Shown here piece by piece: positions 38,374 through 51,206 of a DNA stretch of 64,000 bases (positions are counted from its first letter, which is position 1; the number at the start of each line of letters is the position of its first letter). The translations under genes and the position numbers were made by a program. This stretch comes from Plectrocnemia conspersa. Lineage: Eukaryota > Arthropoda > Insecta > Trichoptera > Polycentropodidae. Location: positions 868,001 through 932,000 of the forward strand of contig VTFK01000027.1 in NCBI GenBank assembly GCA_009617715.1, given 5' to 3'. Below the pieces are notes generated by a model that was not told where the DNA came from, did no database searches, and saw only the letters and a list, made by a program, of their open reading frames with translations.

Positions 38374-40481
38374 CAGGATTTGGTAAAATACGGCCCACGG
38401 GCCAAATTCGGCTCACTGTTTATTTGAATCGGGTCAGTGAGCTAAGAACACATTTTACATTTTCAAATTCTTTAAAACTTCGATTAACGATGCGGTAACC
38501 ATCCAGTTAGAAAGTTGCAAGATATGAACGTATGTGGTGCTCCTATTGCTTTACATTCTTCGGTGCCTCGTGTAACGCTTTTTGCTATATTATTTTTGTC
38601 TTGTCATTGTCAAAGCCATAAATGAAGGAACTAGTGAACTTCGAATGGCGTGCTTTGTTACTGAATCAGATGACAAAGCATTTATTTAATGTGCAATGAT
38701 ATAATGTCTGCAGTTAAATAATATAATATACGTCGTCATTACCAGACAAATCAAAGACACGATATTCACACTTGTAGAAAAGATTGAAAATTCGGATTTT
38801 ATTATGACAACGCAATTTTATCGCAAAATTAAATAATGAAAATAGGGTCAGTTTACAAGTAGCTCATTTAATAACTAATAAAATAAAGCTATTTACTGAT
38901 CGTGTATGATTGCTATAGCCTTATTTCAATCTATCAAGCTTTTACTACGAACAGATGCTGAAAGTGCTGAGCACATTGTAAGTAACATCAATAGCCAATT
39001 AAATAGCAGCGCAAATTATTTTTAAAAAATATTTAGTTTCATATCGAGGTTTTCAAACTTTTTCGACATTTAATGCCTTTGCTTAATCCAAGCGTGCTAT
39101 TTCAAATAATAACAAGTGCACTTCACAAATATTTTGTATAAATAAACTGTCAGGTAAAAATAGTAACAGTAAGTAGAGTTTAGAGACCTATGAAAACAGT
39201 TAGATATCAAGTGAGTTACTGGTTTGAACTGCATAGAATTAAAAACGAAAATAATATGCTTATGAAAATTCGTGAAAGCAGCTTTACATATATTGTTTAG
39301 TTGATGTCGTTTATTCAAGAAGTCAATGCTTAGTTTAAAGTAACTGAATAATAAGCTTTTACAAATAAACTACAAGTGAAAATACTTTTAATGAACTTGA
39401 GAAAACGTTAACATTGCGAAGTCGACTAAAATGTGTTACATCCGATAGTCGTACAAATATATGCAGAACGGGTTAAAGCTTAGTTATAATATAAGCTTCG
39501 TGAAAATGCAAGGTTTTCAATGCTATGAAAATGTATTGTATTATATATGTTATTCGTTAGTTCCGTGACTTTTTGTATTAAAAATATAAAACAAATATCC
39601 AGATTTGCTCTACCATACAGTAGTTCGATAGTTTAGTCATGGTAATGTTTAAGCTTTTTAAAAGCAATCCAAATTTTTCTCAACGAAAAAATTAAATGGC
39701 TTTGTAAATTAGCCTTTGCTGCAAATATGCTGGAAATTTCTACCGAATTTAACTTTAAACTAAAATAAAAAAACTGTGCTTATTTATGAAATTTACATTG
39801 TAGTAAAGTCATCGACTATAACTAGCAAATAACCTGCTCTATGTATTTCATATGGTATCAAAACTTTAAAAACAAATAAAATCCCACAAAAATTTGTGGC
39901 GGATAAAAAAAATCTGAGCTCTAACTGCAGTACCAGCAGCGTTTATCGAATCTTACTGCAAGTGCAGAATACATTTTGATTGTAAAGAATTCATTTGAAT
40001 GTAAAATTGAGAAACTTTTACTTCATCCTTAATTGAGAGTTCAAATTAATGACATGGGAAGCAAATTCCAAGAAAATAAACAAACAGAATTCTCTCAATT
40101 CAGGTGACGAATACGATTAATTAGGATCATTCAATTCTATTTGGCAGCACCTATGTATGTGAAAGTTATTTTCTTAGATGTAGGATTGTAAATCATAATT
40201 TCAAGGTCAGCATTAAAAGATGTAATAAATTTTGACGATAGCAAGTAGCGAACTTCGCACCCCAGTTTGATAAAATGTTATCTCAACAAAAGCAATTACA
40301 TTATTTTCATAAGTCAAACTTATTACGAGATACACGTATCTTGAGAAATTTTCGATATATGTCATAATTTATAATATATTCTAATAGATAAAATTTTAAA
40401 ATAAAGAAAATTGTGTTTTTTTGCTATTTTTTGAAGCTTATTTAAATTCTGCTTTCTGGCCCACCGAGTCTAAAATATATC
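38374..40481 (+). mobile_element. hAT transposon fossil, nearly full length (ZBED5/GTF2IRD2-like)
   Basis: The left end caggatttggtaaaatacgg, then cccacgggcc, is the common terminus of this hAT group. Plus-strand pieces occur in the family order. First is a BED-type zinc-finger part (CFVTESDDKAF, CNDIMSAVK, YNIRRHYQTNQRHD; 38650-38765). Then come SLQVAHLITNKIKLFTDR (38850-38905), SNINSQLNSSANYF (38982-39023), VTSDSRTNICRTG (39440-39475) and KIKWLCKLAFAANMLEI (39690-39740). Last is the dimerisation motif ILFGSTYVCESYFLR (40136-40180), and then VANFAPQFDKMLS. The right end near ggcccaccgag closes it. Many stops and shifts mean it is long dead. About 2.1 kb, close to the expected size. Confidence 0.88.
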
Positions 40482-41079
40482 CAATCAAGCTCATTACAAA
40501 AATGTTTGCCAACTCTTATTCTAGTAACGATATATCAAGTTTGTTATATGTTTAATTATCAATAACTTGAACCAATCGTGAAATATGCAATGAAAGTAAT
40601 TAAATATTTTTTTGTATGGGGTTTATTTTTTTATCAACGATTCTTAAGATATTAATATTAAAAGCGTCGTTCATTTTCATTATAAAACAAATTATTAAAA
40701 ACTGATTCATGTCACTATAAAAATATGCTATTAAATAAATTCAATAAAAACTCACTAAGATTAATAAAACATTGTTGAGTTTGCATATATTTAAATAAAA
40801 CATTTTAGTCCTCACTTGTATGTTAAAATACGAGTTTACGTACTTTAACGCTTGGAGATTTATTTAATATTTCAATTTCTCTTGCCCTATTTTAAAATTC
40901 ATCGTATGCTCAAGAACACGCAATGAATAATAATCTGGTAGAAGGTATCAACATTTTCCGGTAATTAAAAAGCATGCATAAATAAATTTATAATATATTA
41001 CCCATGATAATTTTGCTTAACTGTAACAAATTTTTACGTCAATAATTTATTTCGCATAATTGAAAGTCAGTATTATTTT

Positions 41080-41680
41080 TTGTCTCATAATACGCGAAAC
41101 TCGCACGAAGTTTATTGCATAACTTTGGTTATAAAAGTCGCGTATAGCACGTGCACACACGTGTCACCGCTAGCTGGGACAAATCTAACCACACAGGAAA
41201 CTTTTTCACTTTTTCTCATATACTTAAGCGCCACTCGGCCATCAAAGCGTTAGGCAACGAGCAAAGCACAGTTTACGGTGCAAGTTTAGGGTTGAGAAAA
41301 TTAACTATAAATAAGTTATAACGGCGGTCAGAATGCTAAACAGTGAATGAGATATGGAGAGAACAGTGTGCCATTCGGTCATGGGGGAAATACCATAAAT
41401 CACCCGAGGGTTTGTATTAAAATTGGCGTCGAGTAACCGAAACTATAAAAATGTAAATACACATCCAGACGGTTAACGGCGGTTCGTCACGCAAAAATCG
41501 CTATTGTACTGGCAACTTCCAGAAAAAGTTAATAATATATAATAGAATCAATTGGTCCGTCGGTTGTCACGTCCGCGTCGAGGCTCAAAATCAATAAAAA
41601 CGAGCTAATAAAACGTTAATTGGTGATAGTGCCACAAACACAAAAGGCTACTAAACAAATAGTTGATATTAAGCTCAATA
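41080..41680. promoter_or_regulatory. GC-balanced intronic patch (candidate enhancer)
   Basis: Around 600 bases with a symmetric E-box pair (cacgtgcacacacgtg, 41148-41163), a cgctagctggg word, repeated taacggcggt-type words (41319 and 41474), and ttaattggtgatag at the edge. No coding frame. The composition change on both sides is abrupt. Confidence 0.35.
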
Positions 41681-42219
41681 CATTGCGTGGTTCTTAATGT
41701 ACACAACCGTGATTATTAATGGTAATGTATATTTTAGTAATTGTATATTTAAAGAGTAGTTTATATTAGTATAACTCTACATAATTTTAATTATTCTTCT
41801 TATTTTTTTAGTGAGAACGAGAACAGTAAAAATAGGGGGTTTACTTAACAACGGCAATAAAAAATCGTTTTTAATGTAAAATTATCTATAACTATAAATT
41901 TTAAGTATAGCAGAATGCGAATGACCACTTAGTGTTCTGAAAAACTTAAAAACATTATTCTGGAAAAGTAACTGAATTTTTTAATGAAAAACGCGCAAAT
42001 CATCTGTGAAATAATTAAATATCAAAGTTAAATAAATATTTAATATCATTGATTTTTGTCATGTCCAATTTTTTTTATTTGTAAAGAGCCTCTAAAATAT
42101 TAGTTTCTCACATTTTCTCTGAAAGGCTCTGACAAAAAGTATTTTGCTTCGCTGAAATTTCATAAAATTGAGCAATATTTTAGGATGCTATAAGCTAGTG
42201 TATCGTACATAACGCGTAT

Positions 42220-43050
42220 CAATAATAAATTGATAAAGTGACACGCACTCTGCATAACGAAGCTGAGCATCTTCGACGCCTTATCGCAAACTTTGGTGAT
42301 GTGCATACTAAATCTTTATCCTTGCTTGTCATTGATGGAAGCATTTCTGCTTACCTAAACTGTGTGGGAATCCCATTGGGCGAGGGGATCTATAAAATAT
42401 AAAAATATGATACTTGACAATGCTAAAGAGTAGTAGGTTAAAAATCAATAGCCTCCACAGCGACTCCAGATTTTTTTTTGAAAATACGTCGAATCCGCAT
42501 CACTGTTTTATTAATATCGTAAATTCAAAATTACAGCATGCATGTCATTGATAAAAGTAAGAAAAGCAGAAGATTTAAATTGGATCCCAGGGGTACTCCA
42601 GATTATTATAACTGACATATTTCCAGCGGCCACTTAAAAAACTTACAAGTTTCCTAACTTTTAAAGAATAATTTTATTTTATAAACTAGAACGAATGATT
42701 TTTTAATGTCTGTATAGGCTATATCAACCTGAATTTTGGAATCAAATGATGTTTTCACTGCCTTCGAAAGGTATTAATGCTTAAGGTCGAAAAAGGCGTT
42801 GTTGGCGTAGTGCCGAATGCCGACAGTGATTGTAGATATACTTTCATAAATAGCGACTGATCTAAAGTTTTTGATATACTGTGCATCATAGATCCTTTTT
42901 ATGGATCAGGGTAATTTTCTCTAAAAATCAGAAAACATGCAAGGAGATTAACCTGACAGCGCTTTAATTTGAAGTCGGAAAAAAAGTTCGATCCTGTGAA
43001 GGTACTCAACATAAGCTTTAAAACAACTTTTTTTTTTTTAATCCATGGAC
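42220..43050 (-). mobile_element. LINE (jockey/R1-like) reverse-transcriptase fossil
   Basis: Minus-strand pieces in RT order: SLFMKVYLQSLSAFGTTPTT (HGFRxGRST region), SFDSKIQVDIAYTDIKKSF (42690-42745, the VDxxYTDFSKAFD motif carrying a catalytic Asp), SGVPLGSNLN with LINDMHA (42540-42605, the GVPQGSxLGPLLF-INDL motif), and HITKVCDKASKMLSFVMQSA (42240-42300, thumb region). Frameshifts separate them. It shows more of the RT than the LINE fossil at 15740-16400 and differs from it in detail, so the two are independent insertions on the same strand. Confidence 0.85.
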
Positions 43051-43887
43051 TTACTAGATCGTAAGTTCGATTAAAAGCTAAGGAAGATTTGACATAGACA
43101 AGGTAAAAATACTAAATAAAATGGTTAACGATATTCCTGCATTAAATATTTTTAATTCATGTACTGTTTTGAATTATTAGAAATAGTGTTACAAATAGAA
43201 ACATAAGTATAATATATGACTTTGCCCATAAAAAATATTATTTTAAATTCAGTATAACATTATTTATTAAAAAAGCATATGACAAAATAAAAAAAGAGTA
43301 ATGACAATAGATTATTTTTGTGAAGAACCATACAATAATAGTTTAACTGGATTGCGAACATGACAATGATTTTTATAATTGGTTTTACAAATGATATACA
43401 TATGTAACATTGGCTTATCAGAATTAAAAGTATTTTCTTAAGTAAGTTATTTTTCTGATTACAATTTCTTTGTATTTTTTTTCCTTTCAATTTAATGTTT
43501 GTTTTTTTATTTGACTTAAGCACTGATTAATATTTTTTAAACGTTCCTAGGACGGGAACAATTAAAGTAGTAATGCAATCTACAGTATTTATTCAATATC
43601 TCTATAGCTTTATAAAAAAAATGAAACTATTTTTGAAAACTAAAAAATTAACACTCAAAAATTATTTATTATTTTAGAATAGTAGTATACTTCTTAAAAA
43701 AAATATGTTTATAATTTTTGGTCTCTCTCACTTATGTCAACAAAATATTTCGTTACATATAAAGTAGCCGAAAAAGAGAAAACGACATTTTAATAGTTGA
43801 TATCTCATATATAATTTATGACAAAGTAAAATAAAAAAACACGCGAAGAAAAAATATTTCAGGCATTTTATCGATATACATTTTATA

Positions 43888-43911
43888 CATACGATTTATG
43901 AAAATCGTATG
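43888..43911. repeat. 10-bp perfect inverted repeat, 4-nt loop
   Basis: catacgattt, atga, aaatcgtatg. A small hairpin. Confidence 0.85.
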
Positions 43912-44124
43912 ACGATTCCAATGAGCAAGAAAATGTTATAAAAAATATCCTATAAACCGTTGATACTGCAGCAAACACAGCTAGATTCAAGCAATATTTT
44001 AAAATCTACAGAGCCTTATCGAGAATAGTGGCAGCGTATTTACTGATTTTTTTTATATTTATTAATATTACAAATCTGACCATTATACAAAAAAAATAAA
44101 CATTAAAAAAAAAAGAATAATAAA

Positions 44125-44310
44125 TCAGGTAAATGTTTCAAATTCTTCAAAGCTATCGCGGAAAACATCTTCGTGTTTGGCAAGCACGTTAAGAAGATGG
44201 ATGGCTCGTGCAAGAGGAGCGTTCTCAAGCGCTGACGTCCTGACCGCATCGGATAAGAATAAAGAACGCGATCGTGACTCTCTAGGGCACTCTACAGCCT
44301 CAACCGAAAA
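44125..44310 (-). pseudogene. unidentified C-terminal coding remnant (61 codons)
   Basis: The minus strand has an open frame from 44310 to a TGA at 44125. It has balanced codon composition and looks like a helical protein end: PLARAIHLLNVLAKHEDVF, then RDSFEEFETFT and stop. Just upstream a +1 frame reads VDNPSMVSDFRLRL, suggesting a frameshift joins them. I do not recognise the family. There is no Met start and no clear acceptor. It may be the tail of a decayed transposon gene or a pseudogene. The antisense strand is open over the same stretch, which weakens the claim. Confidence 0.4.
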
Positions 44311-46670
44311 TCACTGACCATTGACGGGTTGTCGACACCGCCCCTTAACAACTTTAGAAAGTGTCTTTTTGAGTAGATTTTACACCGAGAATGCAGCGAA
44401 TTGTATTTCAACGATCCTTACAAAAAGTAACACATAAATTTTGCGCAAGCTCTAAAACGGTTTCTCCTTATTTTGATTTAATTAAAGTTTTCGTATATCA
44501 CTCAAGGAAACACAATATTTTTTTTTTAAATTCATGTTTAGTTTACGAGCAGATTATATTGCTTTATCACTCGTTTTTGATTATTCGAAAAAAGATGCAA
44601 TTATTTGCCCTCTCCGTGTTTTAAATTCAATTTATTGAATGTAAAATTAATACAAACACCAAATATGATGATACTAAGATATAAAACGTATAATGCAAAT
44701 GGATCTTACTTTAAAAAACTGAGAGAGAAAAAGATTAATATTTTTTAGTATAGTTATATGCTACAATTCAGTGAGATTACATTGTATTTAATTTTCTACA
44801 AAGACACAATAATGTGATTTAAGAAAAAAATATATGTTCCTTTTTATTGTGATTTATGTATATGGCTTAAGTATTGAAATATCTTTACAATAAATTAAAA
44901 CATTTAAATTAAAATAATACACTCCATACAAAAACTACCATTGCAGATTTAGTGCATAATTATACAATAATGTTTCGCAAAATTACCCAATTTATTTTTC
45001 AATCAAAAAACTTAATACAATTTTTGCTACAAATCATCGCATTCGCAATTTATACAAAAGCTTATTTTTAATATTTTATTTAACATTTTTATATTCTATT
45101 GCTGTTATAAAATTTATCAAAAGACAAAAATAATGACACTCTAACTTACTAAATAAATAATAGTTTATCATTTATCGTAATATCATCAAATAGTGCGTTT
45201 TTTGTTTGAGTTTTGAATAACACCACTGAATTCTCATGATCAAAAGTAGAAAACCATTTTTTATAAACTTGCCAACATGAAAACAAATACAACCGATTTT
45301 AGAAATTTATAGATTCGTGTTGTCATGAATATCTGTAAAAGTTATTATTGCTGCTGCTGGTAGAAATTTTACACAGCTTTTAAGAACTATATGTTTAAGT
45401 GCAATCCAGACAAATTTTTAATGTACTATTAGCAAGAACCAGAGTGCTGAAGGCACTCTCTTATAATCACAAGTATCTGAGGTTCTCATTTAAGTGATCA
45501 CAATTAGTGGATGCATTAAGTTTTAGCCAAATTAAATAAGGAAATTTATTTTTACTATTTCTAAAATCAATAAATATGATGAATCTAAATATATATTACA
45601 CTTAAACCAAGAACGTTTTTTAATAATTAATAATATAAATTAAACTATGCTTTTGAGTCTATATAAATGTTCTAGTTTACGTTGAAGCGCATTATATCAT
45701 TTTAGAAACAACGTGACAGGAAACAAAGCCAGTGATGGAACATTGTTGCATGTGTACAAACGTTCAACTAAAGGATAAAAGTGTACAAGTTATATATATA
45801 TATACACACATTTAAAACGTGTATAACAACAATAAACTGTCTACTTGATCTACTTGTTAAATATTTCAAAGAAAAAAAAACGTTTAGAGTGTTTCGATTG
45901 CATTTAATATGAAAGAATTAGGAACATGACGCTCGGGGCCAAATCTCTGAGGGGCTTTTTTATATACAATTTTAATTCCACTCTCTTCGTTTACGTTTTG
46001 GAGGGTTTATGAACGTTAGCGTATTAGTGTAAATTTAGTAGCTATTACTTACGGTATTCTAAATTTGCAAAGGGGAGACGTTTAAGCTGATTTTTAAATA
46101 CAAAAAATACAGAACATAAATAAATTAATAATAATTTTTATGTATTCTATTTCTATAGCTCATTACATAATACAATTTTGATTCAATATGTGCGTTTATC
46201 AACAGGTATAATAATTATTTTATGTGAATAAATAAAATAATTACGTTTAGTTTTATAATGTGATAATTTTCATGAGTAAACCTCAATATATAACTAAAGC
46301 TCAAAAAGTTTAAATGCTATAATAATAATAATATTAATTAATAATGTTAGATGAAGTATTCTAACAATCCAAAAGTTAAAATTTAATTTCACTGTGATAC
46401 TGACAAAATATTAAAATTTAAATATTTCGTATTAAAGCGTAGTAAAACTTTATACGTATACGTTGCTTTAATATATTTTTGTCTAACATATTGCAATATT
46501 TGCTTGGTGTATTGATTGATACCAAAGAGGTACATTGTTATCGAAAGGCCACAGTCTAAATATTTAAACATCCCTCAAATCTCTTCATTCAATAACGAGC
46601 ATAATAAGGGTAATCTTACCCCGCAAGAAAATTATGGGTTTAGTCCGAGCAAATTCCCTGCGAAACAAAA

Positions 46671-46674
<4 letters not shown>

Positions 46675-46709
<35 letters not shown>
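46675..46709. repeat. (TC)n microsatellite
   Basis: About 17 uninterrupted TC units, reading as (GA)n on the sense strand of unc-13. Located 0.7 kb downstream of exon 47405-47507 inside the large intron. Confidence 0.98.
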
Positions 46710-46712
<3 letters not shown>

Positions 46713-47404
46713 ATTGCCTATAATCTAATACTGTTTCATTGTCTCAAACATCAAAGCTTTTAAAGAGATTGTTCCGACTTTGAGTTCCCAAAATAAATAA
46801 CGTCAACCATAGGCTTCTAAGCAAACAAAACATTGTAATAATAAGGTAGAAACTTACTGTGAGTATTATTAAAATTAGTTATTCATCAATCGAATATGAA
46901 CAACATATTTTATTAATTAAAAAGCACATTTAAATAATGCACACTATATATTAAATAATCAGAAATTATGTTATATGATACGAAAAATAATACAAGTATA
47001 CGTGAAATATCAAAAGGAGCGGGGTGTAAATGGGGTGATTTGTTTTCCCTCGTCCAAAACGATTGGCACAATCAGTCATCTTTCCAAAAATAAGAAAATG
47101 CTTATATAAAAATAAAGATAATACAAATAAAACTTTGGCGCCTATTCATTTACATAGTTTAAAAAACTTTCTTCATAAATTAAACAGTGTTGCATTCATA
47201 AAGATCCAATCTCAAAGTTTAGGCCATTACCGACCGCAAATTATCCGTAAATCGTATCTTTTATGAAGCTTTTTGAAGGAAGCTCCCTAGTGGAATTTAC
47301 AAATTGCGGAATTAAAAATAAATTGTCCTTTGCTCTCTCTCCCTAATTCCGTCTTTAAACTCTTGCGTACTTTAAAATTGAATGGTAATGGAAGCTATAC
47401 TTAC

Positions 47405-47507
47405 AAAAGAAAGTCCTGTTCCCAGCACGGATCCGCTCCTTTTACAGTTACAGTTGTAGATTTGACGTTCTGAAGTTTCAATGTTACGTATGTATTGAAT
47501 TGGGCCG
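47405..47507 (-). CDS. unc-13: unc-13 C2A exon (103 bp)
   Basis: Minus-strand exon bounded by a tgcag acceptor and a gtaagt donor. It starts with two bases that complete an Ala codon with the previous microexon, then encodes [18 protein letters not shown], followed by [15 protein letters not shown], and ends on two bases (TT) that join the next exon to give Phe. The [16 protein letters not shown] and WEQDF motifs are diagnostic of the UNC-13/Munc13 C2A domain. The frame has no stop and the base composition is clearly less AT-rich than its surroundings. The next exon of the gene is 25 kb away at 22145-22262, and both phase and protein continue seamlessly. Confidence 0.96.
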
Positions 47508-47672
47508 CTGCAAAAATTATTACAATTTTAGTTTGTTATATATTTTGTTATAAACTTTGATGTGTAGCTGAAATTTATTCTTAAAAGTCTGATTTAACAG
47601 ATTTAAAAATAGTTAAATTGAATTTAATGGTTGTGACAAATGTAATCAGTAGTAGATATTACCAATTATGGT

Positions 47673-47678
<6 letters not shown>

Positions 47679-47706
<28 letters not shown>
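47679..47706. repeat. (TA)14 microsatellite
   Basis: Fourteen TA units in the 3.7-kb intron, 170 bases upstream (in gene direction) of exon 47405-47507. Confidence 0.98.
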
Positions 47707-48149
47707 AGCCGTTCTTTTTCTTCTTTCGAGATATATAAGGTTTTGCACTTTATAATATTTAAAAATAATTTTACCCTGTAATACATTATTTCGCTTTTCT
47801 GAAATTTTTGCAACTCACGCCAATTTAATTTACATCGAAACTTAAAAAACACACACGACAATTTAAATGTATATATTCAGTAAACTGTTTTTTTTCAACT
47901 GTAGTTTTAGTATGTAACAAATGAATAATAATAGAAAAACATATGAAAAAATATTTTTTTATTTAAACCCACCTTAACGATTGTATATTAATCGAATTAA
48001 TTATATTGTTATTTTAATCTTTGTTTTTATCTAATGTCTTAAAATATTTTTGCTATACAAAAGGTATGTATATATGACAATAAAATATTAATATCATTGT
48101 TATTATTATATAGACTTAAAACAGATATTATATATAGTTTTTTCAAAAT

Positions 48150-49190
48150 TATTTGCACTTCCGATTTCCACGGTAATCCAATACTTTTAATTTTCCTCCA
48201 TTGATGTCTTGTAAAACATTTTCTAATGCTCTTTTTTTAATATCATCCAGACAATCTTTATCCAATTTATAATTTTTCCATTAGAATTTATTTTTCTATT
48301 GATTATTACGGTTTTCAATGATTTTAATAAAACAAACTTTTAAGTCTAATTTTATATAGAAGAAATTAATTTATTTGTCTACAATTCCTAATTATTTTGT
48401 AATATATTGAGGACGATACGATGTACTTTTTATAGCCCTGAAATTGTCATTTGATAAAAATGAATAACTTAAGAGTAAAAGTTATAATCAATTATATTTA
48501 TATTATCGTCAGAGAATTAGACAATTTTTAGTCACATCAATGTCATTTTCATATTTCTATTTTTTCCGGTACACATGTCACTAAGCTATAACATGATTTT
48601 AAGTTGTTATTTTCAATATGCTTTAAGCAACAAGATGTTATTTCTTCGGAATCAATATACTCCACAATCACTTCACATGTATACATATAAAAAAATGTGA
48701 AAGCTTCGTTCAAAATGTACATATTTCGCTTATTTTATATATGGCAATGTCTTTTATAAATAAAAAACGCAATATGTTTATCTGGATTCTTTGACACTAA
48801 ATCTTGGTATATTTTTAAATATTGTCTAGACTCTAGACAGTCTAGCATTTCTTAAGTAAATGTCATTTTCTTTCATTAGCGTCATTTTTTCTCTGATGTT
48901 ATAAGAAAATTTTATCTTTACATACTTTTGGCAAATGTATCTGCATATTTGCTTGCTGACAGATGCATATTTGTTTTTACAAATTACATTTTTCTTATAG
49001 GCAATTTAAGTACTTCGCTCCTGAATTATGAGAACGCGTTTAATGCCATTTATACTGTGGAAAACTTTGTATATGATTTTTCATGCCTGTTATTATTTAG
49101 TTTTTCATCGGTTTTTACACGCGAGTCTTTTTCGATTATCTTTGCTTTTGTAGCCCAATACAATATATTAAATAAAAAGTAAAATATTTT
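48150..49190 (-). mobile_element. fossil of a DUF7869-type transposase gene
   Basis: Minus-strand pieces appear in the order of a widespread but poorly described transposase-like family. They are MKNHIQSFPQYKWH; SGAKYLNCL; a Cys-rich helix stretch (CQKYVKIKFSYNIREKM, then KENDIYLRNARL); DLVSKNPDKHIAFF; and NEAFTFFYMYTCEVIVEY with SEEITSCCLKHIENNNL. Then come TGKNRNMKMTLM (48537-48572, matching the SDxCxGQNRNxKMT motif), INIIDYNF, VIHFYQMTISG (SGHSFLPNDRDFG region) and finally INSNGKIINWIKIVWM (48225-48290). Several stops and frameshifts break it. I recall such proteins as carrying Pfam DUF7869; the label is from memory. Terminal repeats were not found. Confidence 0.7.
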
Positions 49191-51206
49191 TTTATTGTGA
49201 AATTACCATTTGAGCTGATCCTTGGATATTTAGTATTAAAAATACATTCCTTATAGTACTTACAACCATTATTCTGATTATTTTTCATGGATATTTTTTT
49301 TCACCTTTTGTGATACATGTTGCTTCATTCTTTTTTTTCAATTCATGAGAATATTATATTAGAGTGAATATGTTTTTTATAAATTTACAAAAAATACATA
49401 TATGTTCACTAAAATCTGGCTTTAACCCATTTTTCTCAGAACAAACTATTTTTTCCACTTTCAAATACAACAGCTTATTTAAAAAAAAAAAAATATAGTA
49501 TATTTTCCAGTTTCTCTTTTAAAAAAATATTTTTATCGTTTAACGTCCCTATAAAAGTTACATATAACTCATAGCCAAACAGAGAACTGTTTTGACTTTG
49601 TGCTGCTTTATGGTTTTCATGACGTTCAATTAGTTTTATTCATAAAAAACAAATCTGGTAAAAATAATCAAGTAAATATAAATATAGCGTAGGTTTTTGA
49701 ATAAAGGCGTATATTAAAATTAAATAAAAATTGATCTTAAATGCTATACTTATATTTTAAATAAATAAATAACCAATGATGTACACTACTGTCATTTTTT
49801 TTCAAGTATATTATGTTTTATAGTAATAATAAATTAAATATAATAATACATATGCTAATAAAATTTACTATGTCAAGTATAGGTTTTAACATATTTAAAA
49901 GACGCTGAATTCTAAAAAATATATATACAGCTTGTTTTTGTATAAAAACAATTTATTTTTACTACTTGGTTTTGGGCTAAAAATAATATTCCAAAAAAAC
50001 GTAATTGGCAAACAAAAATATTTGTGACACCTGACATGATTGAAAAATTATTGTGCAATTTTAAAAATTATAATTAATGCTTTTCTAATATACATTTAAA
50101 TATAAAAGAGATAAAAGTTTACTAATCGCTTATTGTAAAGGCAATATTGTATCACAAAGTGGGATTTTAATGTTTTAAGCGTTTTTTGGGTATAAAAAAA
50201 ATATTTTAACATTAATTGTTAGCCCTAAATATAAAATTGCTAATCTAGAGTAAATTTGTATGTTCAATAAGGTGCTTCGGTAGATAAAACTCCCAAAAAA
50301 CTTTTGTTTGATGGAATATGAAGGGTATCGTGTATATAATCTTCTGAGGTCTAACTTTTTTGGTTTAATACGTTAAGATATTCTTTATAAGCTTAAGTAG
50401 TTTTTATATGATTTTATATGTAACGACCTAGTAAAATTTTATTTAATCATAACGATATTTATTCGTGATATTACGAAAATCTAAATTATAATTACATCAT
50501 TTTTATTAATATCGATCTCCCAGATACAATAGAAATTAAATCTTTAGAGTCAATAGTCAGCCACTTTTACAAATAAATATTATATAATATTATATGATAA
50601 TTACTTTTAAATATTTGTATATCTAAACACCCTTAAATAAATAAACTAGCAAAATTCTGAAACACTTTTATAACAACGTATTATTTTATTCGTTAAAATA
50701 ATAAATCTTCATGACAATAATTTAAATTAAATAAATACATCAAAATTTTACCATTAACTCACTATATTAAAAGATATTTATATATCATTAAAGTAAAACA
50801 AATTTCTATGTACCTTTCACCGTTAAAACATTACATCTTATTTGCTTTATATAATTAAAAGTCTGATTAAAATTCGTTTGTATTATATAGACATATATAT
50901 TATGTTTGAAAAACATTAATTATTTTGTCAAAAATTAAGTAAGGTTCATTTACAATTTTTATTTACTTTTCAAGCTAAATAAATAATTATAAAATATAAA
51001 ATACGCCTCGCTCATTGCTTGCAATAAATTAAAACGAAATAATTAACTTTTACTGGTATAATAATAATAAAACATTTTCCTAGGGGGGTTAATACCCAGA
51101 TGTGAAATAAATTTAATCAACTTGTCAACAGATGACCTTAACATGAATCAACTAGATTATCTATGATGCGTATAATGTGTTTTGTAATAAACGTAATATA
51201 TCTTAC

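Larger units (their letters stand above)
22263..47404 (-). other. unc-13: 25.1-kb unc-13 intron
   Basis: The intron is delimited by the gtaagt donor of exon 47405-47507 and the tttacag acceptor of exon 22145-22262. It contains LINE, hAT, Tigger-like and MITE remnants, a tRNA-like sequence, several palindromes, and four GC-balanced patches, all listed separately. Stretches without a listed feature (for example 22420-24680, 24780-25500, 27400-28020, 28500-30300, 31900-34340, 36600-38370, 40500-41080 and 44400-46670) are AT-rich, and I see no exon or RNA gene in them. Confidence 0.85.
47508..51206 (-). other. unc-13: 3.7-kb unc-13 intron
   Basis: The intron lies between the 30-bp microexon and the 103-bp exon. 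It holds a TA microsatellite and a decayed transposase gene (48150-49190). The remaining part, 49200-51200, is strongly AT-rich with nothing recognisable. Confidence 0.85.

Noticed and set aside
46516..46728. 70-codon frame ending in a Ser-Leu repeat
   Set aside because: The repeat is just translation of the TC microsatellite.
47646..47861. 71-codon minus frame with Ile-Tyr repeat
   Set aside because: Produced by the TA microsatellite in an intron.
48149..48280. Minus frame reading DKDCLDDIKKRALENV as a separate protein end
   Set aside because: The neighbouring frame (INSNGKIINWIKIVWM) matches the transposase fossil better, so this open frame is an out-of-frame shadow.
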